From assembly GCF_040448305.1 (NCBI RefSeq), contig NZ_CP148752.1:4464001-4528000 (forward strand): DNA of 64,000 bases, given 5' to 3'. Source of the DNA: Pseudomonas fluorescens. Its GTDB lineage: Bacteria > Pseudomonadota > Gammaproteobacteria > Pseudomonadales > Pseudomonadaceae. A program made the translations under genes and the position numbers. This document shows, one piece after another, positions 52,808 to 62,405 of this stretch (positions are counted from its first letter, which is position 1; every line of letters begins with the position of its first letter). The notes beneath the pieces were generated by a model. The model was not told the DNA's origin. It saw nothing but the letters and a program-made list of their open reading frames with translations, and did no database searches.

Positions 52808-53566
52808 ATGTTGCGTTCACCCTGTCTGTTGTTGCTGTGTCTGAGCCTTGCCACGCCGTGCATGGCCGACGCGTCGAAACCAGGGCACATGGTGTATGTG
52901 CGCAGCGTCGACCCGGGCATCGAGCAGGACATCCGCTACGCCAGCGCGCACAACTTCACCGGGCATCCGCTCGACGGCTACCAGGCGGCGGAGTGTCTGT
53001 TGTCGGCAGACGCGGCCAAGGCCCTGGCCCGGGTGCAAACGGCCCTCAAGGCCGAAGGCTACGGCTTGAAAGTGTTCGACTGCTATCGACCCAAGCGTGC
53101 GGTGGCGGACATGGGCCGCTTCGCCACCGAACCGGGTGATCCACTGAAGACCGAGTTCTATCCTCGGGTCGACAAGCAGGATTTCTGGCGCCTGGGTTAC
53201 GTGGCCCGGGTGTCCAATCATTCCCGGGGCAACACCGTAGACCTGACGATGACCGGCCCCGACGCCCTGCCCGCCGACACCTGGACGCCTTCAGTCACGC
53301 CAGTGGATTGCACCGCCCCTTACGGCCAGCGCTGGCGCGACGGCGCGCTCGACATGGGCACCGGTTTCGATTGCTTTGATGAGCGGGCCCACACCGACTC
53401 GGCGCTGATCAACGCCACGGCCAAAGCCAATCGCCAGCGACTGACCAGTGCCATGGCCAAGGAAGGCTTCTTGGGTTATTCGGCCGAGTGGTGGCACTTC
53501 ACGTACAGCGGGAATCCGCCGAAGCCGGACGTCATGGACTTCCCCATCACGTCGCTTGCACCATGA
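52808..53566 (+). CDS. D-alanyl-D-alanine dipeptidase (VanX/DdpX-like)
   Basis: 252 residues with a signal peptide (1-21, ending PCMA). The zinc-dependent M15D motifs are present: SNHSRGNTVDLTM (SxHxxGxxxD) and SAEWWHFTYS (ExxH). The catalytic Arg is probably in DCYRPKRAV. It hydrolyses D-Ala-D-Ala, likely in peptidoglycan recycling rather than vancomycin resistance. It overlaps the next gene by ATGA. Confidence 0.9.
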   Translation: MLRSPCLLLLCLSLATPCMADASKPGHMVYVRSVDPGIEQDIRYASAHNFTGHPLDGYQAAECLLSADAAKALARVQTALKAEGYGLKVFDCYRPKRAVADMGRFATEPGDPLKTEFYPRVDKQDFWRLGYVARVSNHSRGNTVDLTMTGPDALPADTWTPSVTPVDCTAPYGQRWRDGALDMGTGFDCFDERAHTDSALINATAKANRQRLTSAMAKEGFLGYSAEWWHFTYSGNPPKPDVMDFPITSLAP

Positions 53567-54282
53567 ACATTCTGCTCAAGACCCTGTTGGTGGCGTTGTT
53601 TCCGCTGGCCGCAATGGCCCAGGGACTCGACGGCAGCGACCAACTGATCGTGGTCACCAGCAAAAACTGGGATGACATCCAGGGGACTGCCCAGCGCTAT
53701 GAGCGGCACGGGCAGACCTTTGAAAAATTCGAATCTCCCTTTGCAGTCGTTCTCGGCAAGAACGGCATGGGTTGGGGCAAGGGGCTGCTCGATATCGGGC
53801 AACCTGAAGGACCGATCAAACAGGAAGGCGATGGCAAGGCGCCGGCAGGCATGTTCAAGCTGGGCACGGCGTTCGGCTACGCGCCTTCGGCCGAAACCCG
53901 CCTGCCTTATCTACCGCTGACGCCGGCCATCGAATGCGTGGATGACAGCCAATCGACTCGCTACAACGAACTGGTCGACGGAGCGGTCGTGGAAAAGGAC
54001 TGGAGCAGTTCCGAACGGATGCGCCGCTCGGATGAGCTGTACCGCCAAGGCATCGTCATCCAGCACAACACTCCGGCCACTCCCGCCGCAGGGTCATGCA
54101 TTTTCTTCCACATCTGGCGCGGCCCTGCGGCGCCGACCCGTGGCTGTACGGCCATGGACCCGGCGGATATCGCGCGGTTGTTCGACTGGCTGGACCCGGG
54201 CAAATCCCCGGTGCTGGTGCAACTGCCTGAAGTGCAGTACGAGCAGATGCGTGAGCACTGGAAGCTTCCCGAACGCCAGTAA
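53563..54282 (+). CDS. L,D-transpeptidase-family protein
   Basis: 239 residues from ATG 53563, overlapping the dipeptidase stop codon. Signal peptide 1-19 (ending AMA). The catalytic motif is HIWRGPAAPTRGCTAM, with nucleophile Cys after the His of the YkuD-like HxnSxGC box; the sequence PEGPIKQEGDGKAPAGMFKLGTAFGYAP matches the COG3786 branch. It would cross-link or modify peptidoglycan in the periplasm. Translational coupling with a D,D-dipeptidase suggests joint work on muropeptides. Confidence 0.88.
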   Translation: MNILLKTLLVALFPLAAMAQGLDGSDQLIVVTSKNWDDIQGTAQRYERHGQTFEKFESPFAVVLGKNGMGWGKGLLDIGQPEGPIKQEGDGKAPAGMFKLGTAFGYAPSAETRLPYLPLTPAIECVDDSQSTRYNELVDGAVVEKDWSSSERMRRSDELYRQGIVIQHNTPATPAAGSCIFFHIWRGPAAPTRGCTAMDPADIARLFDWLDPGKSPVLVQLPEVQYEQMREHWKLPERQ

Positions 54283-54291
54283 ACGCTGAAC

Positions 54292-54404
54292 CCTGTGGCG
54301 AGGGGGCTTGCCCCCGTTGGGCTGCGAAGCGGCCCCAAAAGATGGGACTGCTACGCAGTCCAACGGGGGCAAGCCCCCTCGCCACAAAAGCTCCCTCGCC
54401 ACAA
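54292..54404. repeat. REP-type inverted repeat with extra half unit
   Basis: CCTGTGGCGAGGGGGCTTGC and its complement enclose a nested repeat, followed by a second GCTCCCTCGCCACAA half-unit. It is the same subtype as at 2096 and lies between convergent genes. Confidence 0.85.
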
Positions 54405-54413
54405 ATGCGGGCA

Positions 54414-55802
54414 TTACCCCCGCTCAACCACCACCGCACCCATCGACGGTTTGGCCAGCGCGTAATAGATCACACCCGGCACCAGCAGCCCGACGATCCA
54501 GGAAATATCCACGCCGCCCAATTGCGCAACCATCGGCCCGGAGTAGAAATGGGTGTCGACAAAAGGCAACTGGATCAACACACCGATCACATAGACGCTG
54601 ATCCCCAGCACGTTCCAGCGACCGTAGCGCCCGTTCGGGTCGGACAGTGCCGGGATGTCGTAACGCTCCTTGTTGATGAAGTAGTAATCCACCAGGTTGA
54701 TCGCGCTCCACGGGGTGAAGAACGTCAGCAAAAACAGGATGAAGTACTTGAACGAGTTGAGGAACGAGTACTGCCCCAGCAATGCCAGCGCGGTGGACGC
54801 CGCGACGATCAGCAGCACAAACAGCATGCGCTGGCGGGCGGTGATTTCCAGGCGACGACGGAAGCCACTGATGATGGTGGCGATGCACATGAAACTGCCG
54901 TAGGCGTTGAGAGTGGACACCGTGACCTTGCCGAACACAATGCTCAGGTACAGCAAGGACGCGATCACACCGCTACTGCCCAGGCCGACAATGGTCGCCA
55001 CTTCGTGTCCACGGAAATTCGCCCCGGCCAGTGCGGCGGCGAACACCCCCAGCACCATCGAAGTCTGGGCCCCCAGCACTGTGCCGAGGCCCACGGCGGT
55101 GAAGGTTTTCCACGATGACGTCTTGCTCGGCAGGTAGCGCGAGTAGTCCGCCACGTAGGGGCCGAAGGCGATCTGCCAGGACGCCGAGAGCGACACCGCC
55201 AGCAGGAAGGTGCTCCAGCCAAAATGACGATTGTCGAGCAGCAGGCCGATGTCGTTGAGGGTCATCAACCGGGTGAACAGGTAGGCGAAGGCGATGATGC
55301 CGAGCACGCTGGTCACCCGCCCGACCAGATGAATCACCCGATAACCGAAGATCGTCAGGAACGCGATGCACGCCGCGAAGATCAGGATGCCGGTGCTGTC
55401 GCTGACACTGATCAACTGCGCAATCGCCTGCCCCGACAGCACCGCGCCGGTGGCGCTGAAACCCAGGTACATCAGGCACACCAGGACAATCGGGATCGCC
55501 GCGCCATACACCCCGAACTGCACGCGACTGGAGATCATCTGCGGCAGCCCGAGCTTCGGCCCTTGTGCCGCGTGCAGCGCCACCACGGCACCGCCGAGCA
55601 CTTGCCCGATCAGCAAGCCGATCAGCGACCAGAACACATCGCCGCCCAGCACCACGGCCAGGGCGCCGGTGACGATGGCGGTGATTTGCAGGTTGGCGCC
55701 GAGCCACAGGGTGAACTGGCTGTAGAGACTGCCGTGTCGCTCAGCCTCGGGAATGAAATCGATCGAGCGGGTCTCGATCAGGGGACTGCGTTGCGCACTC
55801 AT
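54414..55802 (-). CDS. NCS1-family permease (second of three)
   Basis: 462 residues with about twelve membrane segments. SIDFIPEAERHGSLYSQFTLWLGANLQITA, AAQGPKLGLPQMISSRVQFGVYG and ASWQIAFGPYVADYSRYLPSKTS are NCS1 features of the cytosine/purine-type (PRT/CodB-like) branch. It is more distant from the permeases at 39795 and 62402 than these are from each other. AGGAAACACCGTCATG start. It is downstream of a porin and two amidohydrolase genes on the same strand and may take up their substrate. Confidence 0.9.
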   Translation of the reverse strand: MSAQRSPLIETRSIDFIPEAERHGSLYSQFTLWLGANLQITAIVTGALAVVLGGDVFWSLIGLLIGQVLGGAVVALHAAQGPKLGLPQMISSRVQFGVYGAAIPIVLVCLMYLGFSATGAVLSGQAIAQLISVSDSTGILIFAACIAFLTIFGYRVIHLVGRVTSVLGIIAFAYLFTRLMTLNDIGLLLDNRHFGWSTFLLAVSLSASWQIAFGPYVADYSRYLPSKTSSWKTFTAVGLGTVLGAQTSMVLGVFAAALAGANFRGHEVATIVGLGSSGVIASLLYLSIVFGKVTVSTLNAYGSFMCIATIISGFRRRLEITARQRMLFVLLIVAASTALALLGQYSFLNSFKYFILFLLTFFTPWSAINLVDYYFINKERYDIPALSDPNGRYGRWNVLGISVYVIGVLIQLPFVDTHFYSGPMVAQLGGVDISWIVGLLVPGVIYYALAKPSMGAVVVERG

Positions 55803-55848
55803 GACGGTGTTTCCTTTGTGGAACTGTTTTTGTTGTCAGGGACGGAAT

Positions 55849-56589
55849 TTAAAAGGTCTTGGTTGCGCTGGCTACAACTGTCGCCGAACAGAGGTCGTCA
55901 TAGCCGTACCAACTGCTGCACTCGCTTTTCGACAGGTCGGTGTCGACGTAGCTCAGCCCCCAGGTGACGCCGACGAAGTCGCGGGTCAACTTGGCTTCCC
56001 ACTCGTAGTAAGACTCACGGCTATCGCCATTGGCGGACCAGAACGCGGGATCATTCACATCGTTGCGCCCAAAGCGCAGGTCCAGGCCGACTTCGGCCGG
56101 CAAATCGATTTTGTAGCCCACGTAGGTGTAAAGGGTGTCCTGGTCCTCGCCGAAAAAGTTCGGCGTGTCCTTGGAGTAAAAAGCACCCAGCTTCACGCCG
56201 TACAGGTCGAGGACGGCGTACGCCTCACTGAGGTTGAATTCGGAGTTTTTCGGGTAGTCGTACTTGATGTAGCCCAGGTCCAGGCTGATGGCGTCCGTGG
56301 CCTGCCAGTAGTAACCGGCGTAGTACTCACGTTCCTGGCGGGTGTCGAAGCCGCCGCCGAAATCGACGTTGGAGGTCCAGGCGCCGATGTACAGGCCGCT
56401 GCTGTGCAGCAGCGTTGCGCCGCCCTGCACTGCCGGATCGCCCAGGGTCTGCGAGATGCCACGGGTGCGGTAGTCGCTGACGACGCCCAGGGTCATCTCC
56501 AGGCTGAAATCATCGTTGAGTGTCAGGGCCTGGCTGGTCAGGGGGATCAATGCCAGTGTCGCGAGGGTCAATGCTGAAAGTGCGTTCAT
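55849..56589 (-). CDS. TorF-family outer-membrane porin-like protein
   Basis: 246 residues with a signal peptide (1-21, ending SQA). Alternating aromatic beta strands and EMTLGVVSDYRTRGISQTLGDPAVQGGATLLHSSGLYIGAWTSNVDFGGGFDTRQEREYYAGYYWQATD are characteristic of the TorF (TIGR02001) family; the protein ends in Phe as outer-membrane barrels do. Likely a diffusion channel for the substrate of the neighbouring hydrolases and permease. It lies 46 bases before the NCS1 gene. Confidence 0.88.
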   Translation of the reverse strand: MNALSALTLATLALIPLTSQALTLNDDFSLEMTLGVVSDYRTRGISQTLGDPAVQGGATLLHSSGLYIGAWTSNVDFGGGFDTRQEREYYAGYYWQATDAISLDLGYIKYDYPKNSEFNLSEAYAVLDLYGVKLGAFYSKDTPNFFGEDQDTLYTYVGYKIDLPAEVGLDLRFGRNDVNDPAFWSANGDSRESYYEWEAKLTRDFVGVTWGLSYVDTDLSKSECSSWYGYDDLCSATVVASATKTF

Positions 56590-56697
56590 ACAGTTCTCTT
56601 GTTGTTATGGCGTACGGGGAATTTCAGGCATGGCGATGCCAGGCCCCTCGCGCGACGAGGGGCTGGCCGTTTGTTGCGGGTGCTGGGTGTACGCAGG

Positions 56698-58437
56698 TCA
56701 GGACGCGGGGGCGTAGACCTGCTTGCCGGCGAAGAAGGTGTTGAGGACTTTGGTTTCGAACAGGTCGTCATCGCTGACCTTGAACACATCGCGGTCGAGG
56801 ATGATCAGGTCGGCCTGCTTACCCGGTGCCAGCGAACCGATCTGCTGATCCAGGCGCAGGGTTTTCGCCGCGTTGATGGTGTAGGCGTAGAACATGGTCT
56901 GGCGGTCGATGCTTTCCTTGGCATTGAGTACGCCCAACGGACCTTTGCGCGTGCTGGCCTGGGCAATGGCGTTGAACGGGTTGGCGCTCGACACCGGCCA
57001 GTCGCTGCCACCGGCAATCGTCGCGCCGGCGTTATGCAAGGACCGCGCGGGATACTGGTAACCGTAGGCAAAGGCGCTGATGTAAGGCTTGACCAGTTCG
57101 ACGGTGTAGGACTCGCCGGTGGCCCACAGCAGTTGCATCGAGGCGATCACGCCCAGTTCCTTGAAGCGTGGAAACTCCTTGGGATTGACCAGTTGCAGGT
57201 GCGCAACGCTGTGGGGCACGGGCGTCGGGCTGAGCTTGCGCGCATACGCCACGCCATTGAGCGCTTCACGCACCGCGCGGTCGCCGACGGCGTGCATGTG
57301 CACGATCCAGCCGCGTTTTTCCGCCGCCACCACCAGTTCACCGAAGTGCGCCGGGTCGGTCAGCAGTTGACCGTCCTTGTGGCTGTTCTTGTACGGCACG
57401 ACGACTGCCGCCGTTTGTCCCGGGAACTCGAGAATACCGTCGACAAATATCTTCACGCCGGGGAACGTCAGGTTAGGCACGCCCTCGAACTGCTTCATCA
57501 CCGTGGCGATCACTTCCAGGTCGGCAGGTTTGCTCTTCGGATTGGTGACCATCAACGCAGCGACGTGGGCACTGAGTTCGCCGCTCTGCGCCAGCTCCTT
57601 GTACAGCGGCAGCACGCCGACACTTTCGGCGGTGGCATGGAAATCGAACAGCGAATCTTCACTGCCGCCGTTCGCCGCCGCGTCCATCCAGGCGGTGACG
57701 CCGAATTGGTTGTTGATCTTCACCGCCTCGCGAGCGGCCTTGAGCATGGCCTCCGGGCTCGGCGCCGGAATACCGTTGCGCACCACGTCCCAGCGGGACT
57801 CGGCAAAGTAGCCGTTAGGGGTGAAGTCCGCTTCATGGCCGACGAAGCTGCGCTCTTTCTCCGGCAGGCTCTTGACCAGTGCCGCGTCGATGTTCAGCCG
57901 CTTGAGCATCGCGTTGTTGGCCCAACCGGTGTGCCCGTCGATGCCGCTGAAGACGATGGGCTGATCGGCCCAGCGCCCCTGGTTGAACACCTTGCCGAGT
58001 TCACGGCTCTTCTCCCAGTAGGCCGAACTGACCCCGGCCACGCTGATTACATCACCGGAGCGGGCACGCCCGGCCTTGTCTTCTTCGATCAACCATTGCT
58101 CCAGTTCCGGCAAGGGTTTGACCTCGTCCAGCAGGTTGGCCTTCATGCTGTCGAAAGCGCCCGAGACCGGGTGGCTGTGGGTGTCGATCATGCCCGGCAT
58201 CAACACTTTGCCCGCCAGGTCGATGCGCTGGGTCTTGGCATCGGCCAGGGCATTGATTTCGGCATCGCTGCCCACTTTCAGAATCTTGCCGTCTTGCACC
58301 GCAACAGCCTGCACCAGTGCCTGACCGGGTTCGGCGGTAAAGACTTTGCCGTTGAACAACACCAGGTCAGCGGCGGCCATGGCCTGCACCGACGATAGGG
58401 CCAGCGCGGCGGCCAACAGGTTTGGAATCAATCGCAT
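56698..58437 (-). CDS. Exported metal-dependent amidohydrolase (YtcJ-like), copy 1
   Basis: 579 residues with a signal peptide (1-22, ending AMA-AA). Amidohydrolase_3 features: LAGKVLMPGMIDTHSHPVSG (metal HxH), WIVHMHAVGDRAVREALNG, and the C-terminal IAGGSDWPVSSANPFNAI with the metal Asp. YtcJ-like enzymes hydrolyse exocyclic or cyclic amide bonds; substrate unknown. It is 18 bases downstream of a second, related gene, so the pair arose by duplication and divergence. Confidence 0.88.
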   Translation of the reverse strand: MRLIPNLLAAALALSSVQAMAAADLVLFNGKVFTAEPGQALVQAVAVQDGKILKVGSDAEINALADAKTQRIDLAGKVLMPGMIDTHSHPVSGAFDSMKANLLDEVKPLPELEQWLIEEDKAGRARSGDVISVAGVSSAYWEKSRELGKVFNQGRWADQPIVFSGIDGHTGWANNAMLKRLNIDAALVKSLPEKERSFVGHEADFTPNGYFAESRWDVVRNGIPAPSPEAMLKAAREAVKINNQFGVTAWMDAAANGGSEDSLFDFHATAESVGVLPLYKELAQSGELSAHVAALMVTNPKSKPADLEVIATVMKQFEGVPNLTFPGVKIFVDGILEFPGQTAAVVVPYKNSHKDGQLLTDPAHFGELVVAAEKRGWIVHMHAVGDRAVREALNGVAYARKLSPTPVPHSVAHLQLVNPKEFPRFKELGVIASMQLLWATGESYTVELVKPYISAFAYGYQYPARSLHNAGATIAGGSDWPVSSANPFNAIAQASTRKGPLGVLNAKESIDRQTMFYAYTINAAKTLRLDQQIGSLAPGKQADLIILDRDVFKVSDDDLFETKVLNTFFAGKQVYAPAS

Positions 58438-58455
58438 CGGAACGCTCTCTAGTTT

Positions 58456-60315
58456 TTATGGGGCGGATCGGGAAGTAACCGCTTGGGAAACCACGTGCGG
58501 CGCAAGCCCCAGGAACGGCGCCTTGGCCCACACGACCTTGCCGCCGACCAGCGTCAGCAGCACGTCATTGCGGCCCAGTTCCTCCTCGGGCACCTGCATG
58601 AAGTTCTTGTCGAGCACGATCAGGTCAGCGAACTTGCCGACTTCGACCGACCCCAGCACCGCGTCCAGCTTCAACTGCTCGGCGGAACTAAGGGTGATGC
58701 TGCGCAGCGCTTCGGCTCGCGACAGCGCCGGATCGGCATTGAGTCGCCCGGCATACTTCGGCCCATAGCTGTGCGGATTGGTCGGGTCGCCGGCACGGGT
58801 GACGCCGACTTTCAACGCCAGGAATTCATCCAGCGGATCGACCGGCCAATCACTGCCAAACGCCACGCGGCCGCCGGCATGGGCGATGCTGCCTGAGGGT
58901 TCCATGCGCTCGAATCGCTCGGCGCCAAGGTGATCACTGGTGCCGTCGACCGTGGACGGTGCCTGCTGCGCCCACTGGAACGACATGGTGGCCGTGACGT
59001 CCAGAGCCTTGAAACGCGAATAGTCGGCAGGGTCGACAGACTCGGCGTGCGCGATGGCCGGGCGGAAGTCTTGACCGGGCAGTTGCTTGCGCACATAGGC
59101 GACGCTGTCCAGTGCATCGCGCACCGCACGCTCGCCGGTGGCGTGCAGGTGCGGATCGAAACCGGCCTTCACCGCTTGCAGCAACAACGGGTTGAGCACT
59201 TGCGGTGGGAAGTACAGTTCGCCCAGGTTCTTGCCCGGCGTCCACTTCGGCGCCTTGTCGGTGCCGCTGTTGTGCAGGTACGGGGTCAACATGGCGCCGG
59301 TGTCCGCCGGGGCATTAATGATGCCGTCCATGAACAGTTTGACGTGGCGCATGTTCACGCCCGGCGCGACATGCACTTCGCCCTGGTCGTAGGTGCTGGC
59401 CAAGACCTTGGCCTCGGCGATGGTTTTCACCGGGTCGGCGGCAGCGGCGGCCGGGTCCAGTTTGATCGCCAGCAAGGCCCGGGCGGTCAGTTCGCCGGAC
59501 TTTTGCAGGCTGGTGAAGGCTTTGCCGTTTTCCGGGCCGGACAGCGCATCCATGAAACTGGTGATGCCTTGCTGGCGCATGGCGTCGAGGGCTGCGCGAA
59601 CCTGATTGAGTTTTTCCGCGTCGGTGGCAGGCGGCACCACGGCGGCCAACGATTCGGCGGCGCCGTCTTCACAGATGCCGTTCGGGTTGCCGGCGCTGTC
59701 GCGTCGGTATTTGCCGTCTTCGGGGTCGGCGGTGTTCTTGTTGATGCCGGCCAGTTCCAGGCCGCGAGAGTTGGTCAGCACGGTGTGGAAGTCGGTGGAG
59801 CGCACCTGGATCGGACGCTTGGTCTTGAGCACGTCCAGGGTCGATTTGTCGGCGTCGCCGTCGAGCCCGGTCATGCCCATGCGGTCCCAGCTGCCGACTT
59901 CCAGCCAGACATCCGGGCCCTTGTCCTTGTCGGCATCGAGGCAGGCCTGGATGCTCGCCTGAAACTGCGCGCGGGTCATGGTCTGGTATTTCAGGTCGCA
60001 CAAGGTCATGGCGCGACCGCCATCCCCCGGGTGCATGTGCGCATCGACGAAGCCCGGCATCAGCATGCGCCCGGCCAGGTCGATCAGTTGGGTTTGCTTG
60101 CCGATGTAGCCGTCGACCCCGGCATCGCTGCCGACATAGACGATCTTGCCGCCCGAGATGGCAATGGCCTGCTGCACGGAATTCTGGCCATCGACGGTGT
60201 AGACGTAGCCATTGCGCATGACCGTGTCGGCGGGTGCCGCCGCCAATGCCATGCCGGAAAATGCCGTCGTCGCCGCGAAGGCGACAAAAAGCCTGGAAAG
60301 TCTCAAATGCCTCAC
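58456..60315 (-). CDS. Exported metal-dependent amidohydrolase (YtcJ-like), copy 2
   Basis: 619 residues from GTG 60315 with a signal peptide (ending GMALAAA); a TTG three codons later is an alternative. Motifs: LAGRMLMPGFVDAHMHPGDGG (metal site), FDPHLHATGERAVRDALDS, and HAGGRVAFGSDWPVDPLDEFLAL (Asp ligand). It is longer than copy 1 by about 40 residues and only moderately similar. Probably cotranscribed with copy 1, TorF and the permease. Leftward, 138 bases after the end of the LuxR gene. Confidence 0.88.
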   Translation of the reverse strand: MRHLRLSRLFVAFAATTAFSGMALAAAPADTVMRNGYVYTVDGQNSVQQAIAISGGKIVYVGSDAGVDGYIGKQTQLIDLAGRMLMPGFVDAHMHPGDGGRAMTLCDLKYQTMTRAQFQASIQACLDADKDKGPDVWLEVGSWDRMGMTGLDGDADKSTLDVLKTKRPIQVRSTDFHTVLTNSRGLELAGINKNTADPEDGKYRRDSAGNPNGICEDGAAESLAAVVPPATDAEKLNQVRAALDAMRQQGITSFMDALSGPENGKAFTSLQKSGELTARALLAIKLDPAAAAADPVKTIAEAKVLASTYDQGEVHVAPGVNMRHVKLFMDGIINAPADTGAMLTPYLHNSGTDKAPKWTPGKNLGELYFPPQVLNPLLLQAVKAGFDPHLHATGERAVRDALDSVAYVRKQLPGQDFRPAIAHAESVDPADYSRFKALDVTATMSFQWAQQAPSTVDGTSDHLGAERFERMEPSGSIAHAGGRVAFGSDWPVDPLDEFLALKVGVTRAGDPTNPHSYGPKYAGRLNADPALSRAEALRSITLSSAEQLKLDAVLGSVEVGKFADLIVLDKNFMQVPEEELGRNDVLLTLVGGKVVWAKAPFLGLAPHVVSQAVTSRSAP

Positions 60316-60453
60316 CCCTGTTCTTATTGTTTTGAAGCGGCCCGAAGCGACTGCGCCAGCCCCTGATAGACAGGGCCTACCCTATAGGGCGCAGCGTTCG
60401 AATGGACCTCTGCAAATGAGGAGGGGTAAGGCAAATAATTGAAACGGCTGGGA

Positions 60454-61479
60454 TTAATCCCGGCGCACGGACTCCGCCAGCGCACCCGGCGAACGCAGGG
60501 CCGAACCCAGCTCCACCTTGCTTTTCACACCCAACTGCAAGTAGCAATTGCGCAGGTAGGTGCGTACGGTCGCGGGGCTCAAGGCGAGCATTTTGGCGAT
60601 TTCCTTATAGGAGTGGCCGGCGGCGAACAGCATCGCTGCCGTGCGTTCCCGTGGCGCCAGGCCGTCCCCGCCCGAGGGTGCTTCCAGGGACAGGATGACG
60701 TGTCCGGCGTTGGGGCTCAGGGTCAGGGCGCAGCGGCCCAGGCGGATGACGCAGGGCGCCTTCGACAGTTGCGCGATCACCTCGCCCGGCAGCATTGAAC
60801 CGCTCCAGCCGGGTAATTCCCGTTGAATGGCGGCGCACAACCTGGCGCCCACATACAGCAGGCTGCCGTCCATGCGCGCGACGCCAAAATCACTCGCGCC
60901 GTTTTCGCTGTCGAAGCGAATCATGTCCTGCACCTGGAACCGCCACAGCTGGAACAGGTGATCGCAGAATGCCGAAAACAGCTCGGCTTCGTTCTCCTCG
61001 AACGCCTGTTCATCCTGGCCACGGTAGAGACAGACGAAAAACATCAAGCCGCTTTCGGGCAGCTCATAGGTGATGCTCATCAAGTGGTAGAGATCGTAGC
61101 GCCGGGCGAAATCGTTGACCGCCTCGCACGGGTCGTTGAAACCGTTGTCGCGCACCACCTCACCGGGACGGTTGAGCGTGGCGTGGGAGAACTGATCGTT
61201 TGCCGCCACCGGATGCCATTCGGCGGCAAAGGATTCGGGGAGATTGATGCTGCCGTGCATCCAGCTCTGAGGGGGAACATCAGGACCTGGGGTCGACATC
61301 TCACCCCACCAGGCAGACGCGAAGGGCACCAGTTGACCGAATGCCTGCAGGCCATCGGCGATGAATCGCGACGCCCCGCTCTCCCGCGCCAACCGGCCAA
61401 GGTGCAATACGCAATGATTGAATGCCTTGAGCGTGACCATCGTTGCGTCACCGTCGACTCTATTTCCCTCCCCCATCAT
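60454..61479 (-). CDS. LuxR-type HTH regulator
   Basis: 341 residues from ATG 61479; a GTG at 61494 and ATG at 61440 are in frame and the choice is open. The C-terminal LuxR HTH is LAPRERTAAMLFAAGHSYKEIAKMLALSPATVRTYLRNCYLQLGVKSKVEL. The N-terminal 260 residues form a sensor region without a recognised domain; no receiver Asp cluster is present, so it is not a classical response regulator. It lies upstream of the amidohydrolase-porin-permease genes and probably controls them. Confidence 0.85.
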   Translation of the reverse strand: MMGEGNRVDGDATMVTLKAFNHCVLHLGRLARESGASRFIADGLQAFGQLVPFASAWWGEMSTPGPDVPPQSWMHGSINLPESFAAEWHPVAANDQFSHATLNRPGEVVRDNGFNDPCEAVNDFARRYDLYHLMSITYELPESGLMFFVCLYRGQDEQAFEENEAELFSAFCDHLFQLWRFQVQDMIRFDSENGASDFGVARMDGSLLYVGARLCAAIQRELPGWSGSMLPGEVIAQLSKAPCVIRLGRCALTLSPNAGHVILSLEAPSGGDGLAPRERTAAMLFAAGHSYKEIAKMLALSPATVRTYLRNCYLQLGVKSKVELGSALRSPGALAESVRRD

Positions 61480-61562
61480 TGCGTTCCCGTTCACTGCATG
61501 GCCTTTAGTTTCGACGATGCCATGGCCCGTGACGGGCGTCCAGCACGCAACGACATCAACGG

Positions 61563-62405
61563 TTACAACGTGCTGTGCAGCCCATACAGCTGAGGCCTGC
61601 GATCCAGATGCAAGTCATTGCGGGCACTGATGCGCTTGTTGCGCGCCTCGGCGAGGTTCAGCGTGGCCAGCAACAACTGCTCGCCGCCCTGCTCCGCCGG
61701 CCCGGCCAACGGGTAGCCGTCGGCGTCGACGATGACCGAACCCTGGACCCAGCCGACCCCGCGTTCATGGCCATAGCGATCACAGGCGGCGATGAACATG
61801 CGATTGACCGAGGCATTGGCCTGCACCCGCAGCACTTCGGCCGGGCGCTCGGTCTGCGGCCGCGGACCGTCGGGCCAGTTGACCGGCGCACACAGCAGAT
61901 CGGCCCCGGCCAGCGCTGGAAGACGCACCCACTCGGGGAATTCCAGGTCGTAGCAAATCAGCATGCCCAGCCGCCCATGCAGCGTTTCGACCACCGGCGG
62001 TGGCGCATCGCCGGCCGTGAAAATGTCCTTCTCGGCATCCCACAGATGCGCCTTGCGGTACACCGCGCGCAGGCCATTGGCGTCGATCATCGCCGCGCTG
62101 TTGGCCAGTTCGTCACCGGGCAGGCGCTCGCAGAATCCGCCGACGATCACCAGGTTCAGCTCACGGGCCAGGGCCTGCCAAAGCTGCAAGGTCGGACCAT
62201 CAACGGTTTCCGCCAGGCTCAGCGCTTCATCACGGTCGGCGAACAGATAGCCGCTCTGCACCAGCTCGGGCAACACCACGACTTGCGCACCCTGTAAGGC
62301 TGCCTGGCGAATCGCCCGTTCGGTCAGAATGCGGTTGTGGGCCAGGTCGCCGATTTTCGGTGCCAGTTGGCAGCAGGCGACCACGGTATTTTTTACGCTG
62401 TTCAA
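61563..62405 (-). CDS. Nitrilase-superfamily carbon-nitrogen hydrolase
   Basis: 280 residues from TTG 62405, chosen because GGAGG lies at ideal spacing and TTGA overlaps the stop codon of the permease gene; later GTG starts lack a ribosome-binding site. The triad is Glu47 (VVLPELVQSG), Lys118 (YRKAHLWDAEK) and Cys151 (LICYDLEFPEW). It hydrolyses an amide, ureido or nitrile compound in the cytoplasm. Translational coupling to an NCS1 permease strongly suggests the same substrate is imported and cleaved. Confidence 0.88.
   Translation of the reverse strand: MNSVKNTVVACCQLAPKIGDLAHNRILTERAIRQAALQGAQVVVLPELVQSGYLFADRDEALSLAETVDGPTLQLWQALARELNLVIVGGFCERLPGDELANSAAMIDANGLRAVYRKAHLWDAEKDIFTAGDAPPPVVETLHGRLGMLICYDLEFPEWVRLPALAGADLLCAPVNWPDGPRPQTERPAEVLRVQANASVNRMFIAACDRYGHERGVGWVQGSVIVDADGYPLAGPAEQGGEQLLLATLNLAEARNKRISARNDLHLDRRPQLYGLHSTL

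Noticed and set aside
56599..58398. 599-codon open frame opposite the first amidohydrolase gene
   Set aside because: Same shadow effect; no motifs, and the reverse strand has a signal peptide and complete metal-binding motifs.
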